Source of the DNA: Saccharomycodes ludwigii
Lineage: Eukaryota; Ascomycota; Saccharomycetes; Saccharomycodales; Saccharomycodaceae
Direction of reading: 5' to 3'
Assembly (NCBI RefSeq): GCF_020623625.1
Contig: NC_060202.1
Location: forward strand, 762,501-826,500
Length of the DNA: 64,000 nt
This document shows positions 63,453 to 64,000 of the stretch, piece after piece. The number at the start of each line of letters is the position of its first letter. Positions within the stretch are counted from its first letter, which is position 1. The position numbers were made by a program, and so were the translations under genes. Below the pieces are notes generated by a model. It was given only the letters and a program-made list of their open reading frames with translations. It searched no databases and had not been told where the DNA came from.

Positions 63453-64000
63453 GGTGATAGTTTCTGAATATGTGTTATATGTGGAGTTCTTGTTAATTTC
63501 TATAAAAATTAAGTTACAAGTAATCCAAAAGAAGGGCTGTAATGATAAAGAAAGTTCCAAAAAAAAAAAGGAACCAAAGCTGAATTTGCTTTCATACAAG
63601 AGTTTACTCGAATGAATAGAATGTTCGAAAGATAAATAGAGAGCGGTTAGAGGGCAGAAAGAGAAAGAGAAAGAAAAAAAAAAAAAAAAAAAAAAAAAAA
63701 TTATCACCGTCTATCTGCTTGTGTTTTAAACTACCAAATACCATTAAAAATACAAAAACTTAGAAAGATAGAGCAACAATGCTCTTTTAAAAATTAAAGA
63801 AGTTGAAAGAATTCTTAACCATATGCGAGATGAAATTATTAGCCTAGGAATATACAAAGCTAAATCACCTTTTCGGCAGAAAAATAACAAGTGAATTTTA
63901 GGAATAAAAAAAAAAGTTGCTACTTGTTTACATATTGAATAAAAAAAAATATTTTGCCCATGCCATATAATATATAATTTATATATATTTTTATATATTA
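63453..64000. other. RPS21 upstream region
   Basis: 548 bp to the window end, presumably the RPS21 promoter. An A29 run (63674-63702) is present. I looked for Rap1 and Tbf1 sites and saw no good match; GGTTAGAGGGC (63646) is only a weak Tbf1-like word. Confidence 0.45.

Overview
The window is nuclear DNA of a budding yeast that branched before the whole-genome duplication (WGD). It is very AT-rich, with long poly(dA)/poly(dT) tracts at most gene borders, almost all genes without introns, and many Asn/Ser/Thr-rich tracts in proteins. The gene order interleaves two Saccharomyces cerevisiae regions that are sisters from the WGD: chromosome X (YJL158C to YJL136C) and chromosome XI (YKR066C to YKR057W). 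Here they form one ancestral track. A CTG codon at a conserved leucine of LAS1, plus a Leu-type tRNA with anticodon CAG, indicate that CUG means Leu. A Saccharomycodaceae-like yeast (for example Saccharomycodes) is my best guess, but the sequence alone does not prove it.

Layout. 1-5.6 kb: a small secreted protein with a Flo11-type adhesin domain, tRNA-Thr(UGU), tRNA-Asp(GUC), a pair of diverged repeats upstream of these tRNAs, and the PIR cell-wall gene CIS3. 7-20 kb: FAR1, SSY5, FBP26 and VPS35, all on the minus strand. 21-30 kb: CCP1, PAM17, SNA3, a tRNA-Leu(CAG) gene split by an intron of about 422 nt, DAS1 and LAS1. 30-37.4 kb: U14 snoRNA, RPA34, an MRX5-like gene and IDS2. 37.5-42.1 kb: an apparently complete hAT DNA transposon with perfect terminal inverted repeats and a target-site duplication, inserted between IDS2 and SFH5. 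42.3-47.7 kb: SFH5, then BIO2 and a BUL-type arrestin, which interrupt the ancestral order. 48-64 kb: a small acidic unknown protein, TIM17, YAK1, RPB4, YUR1/KTR2, UTP30, eIF4A (TIF1/2), glycogenin and the spliced RPS21.

There is no operon logic. Several genes still fall into recognisable themes: ribosome biogenesis and translation (LAS1, U14, UTP30, RPA34, eIF4A, RPS21), mitochondria (CCP1, PAM17, TIM17, BIO2, probably MRX5), ubiquitin-linked control of nutrient permeases (SSY5, SNA3, BUL, DAS1) and the cell surface (Flo11-domain protein, CIS3, YUR1). The two strongest leads are the split tRNA-Leu(CAG), whose intron ends can pair with each other, and the complete-looking hAT element with subterminal repeats and a very large Ser/Thr/Asn insertion in its transposase.
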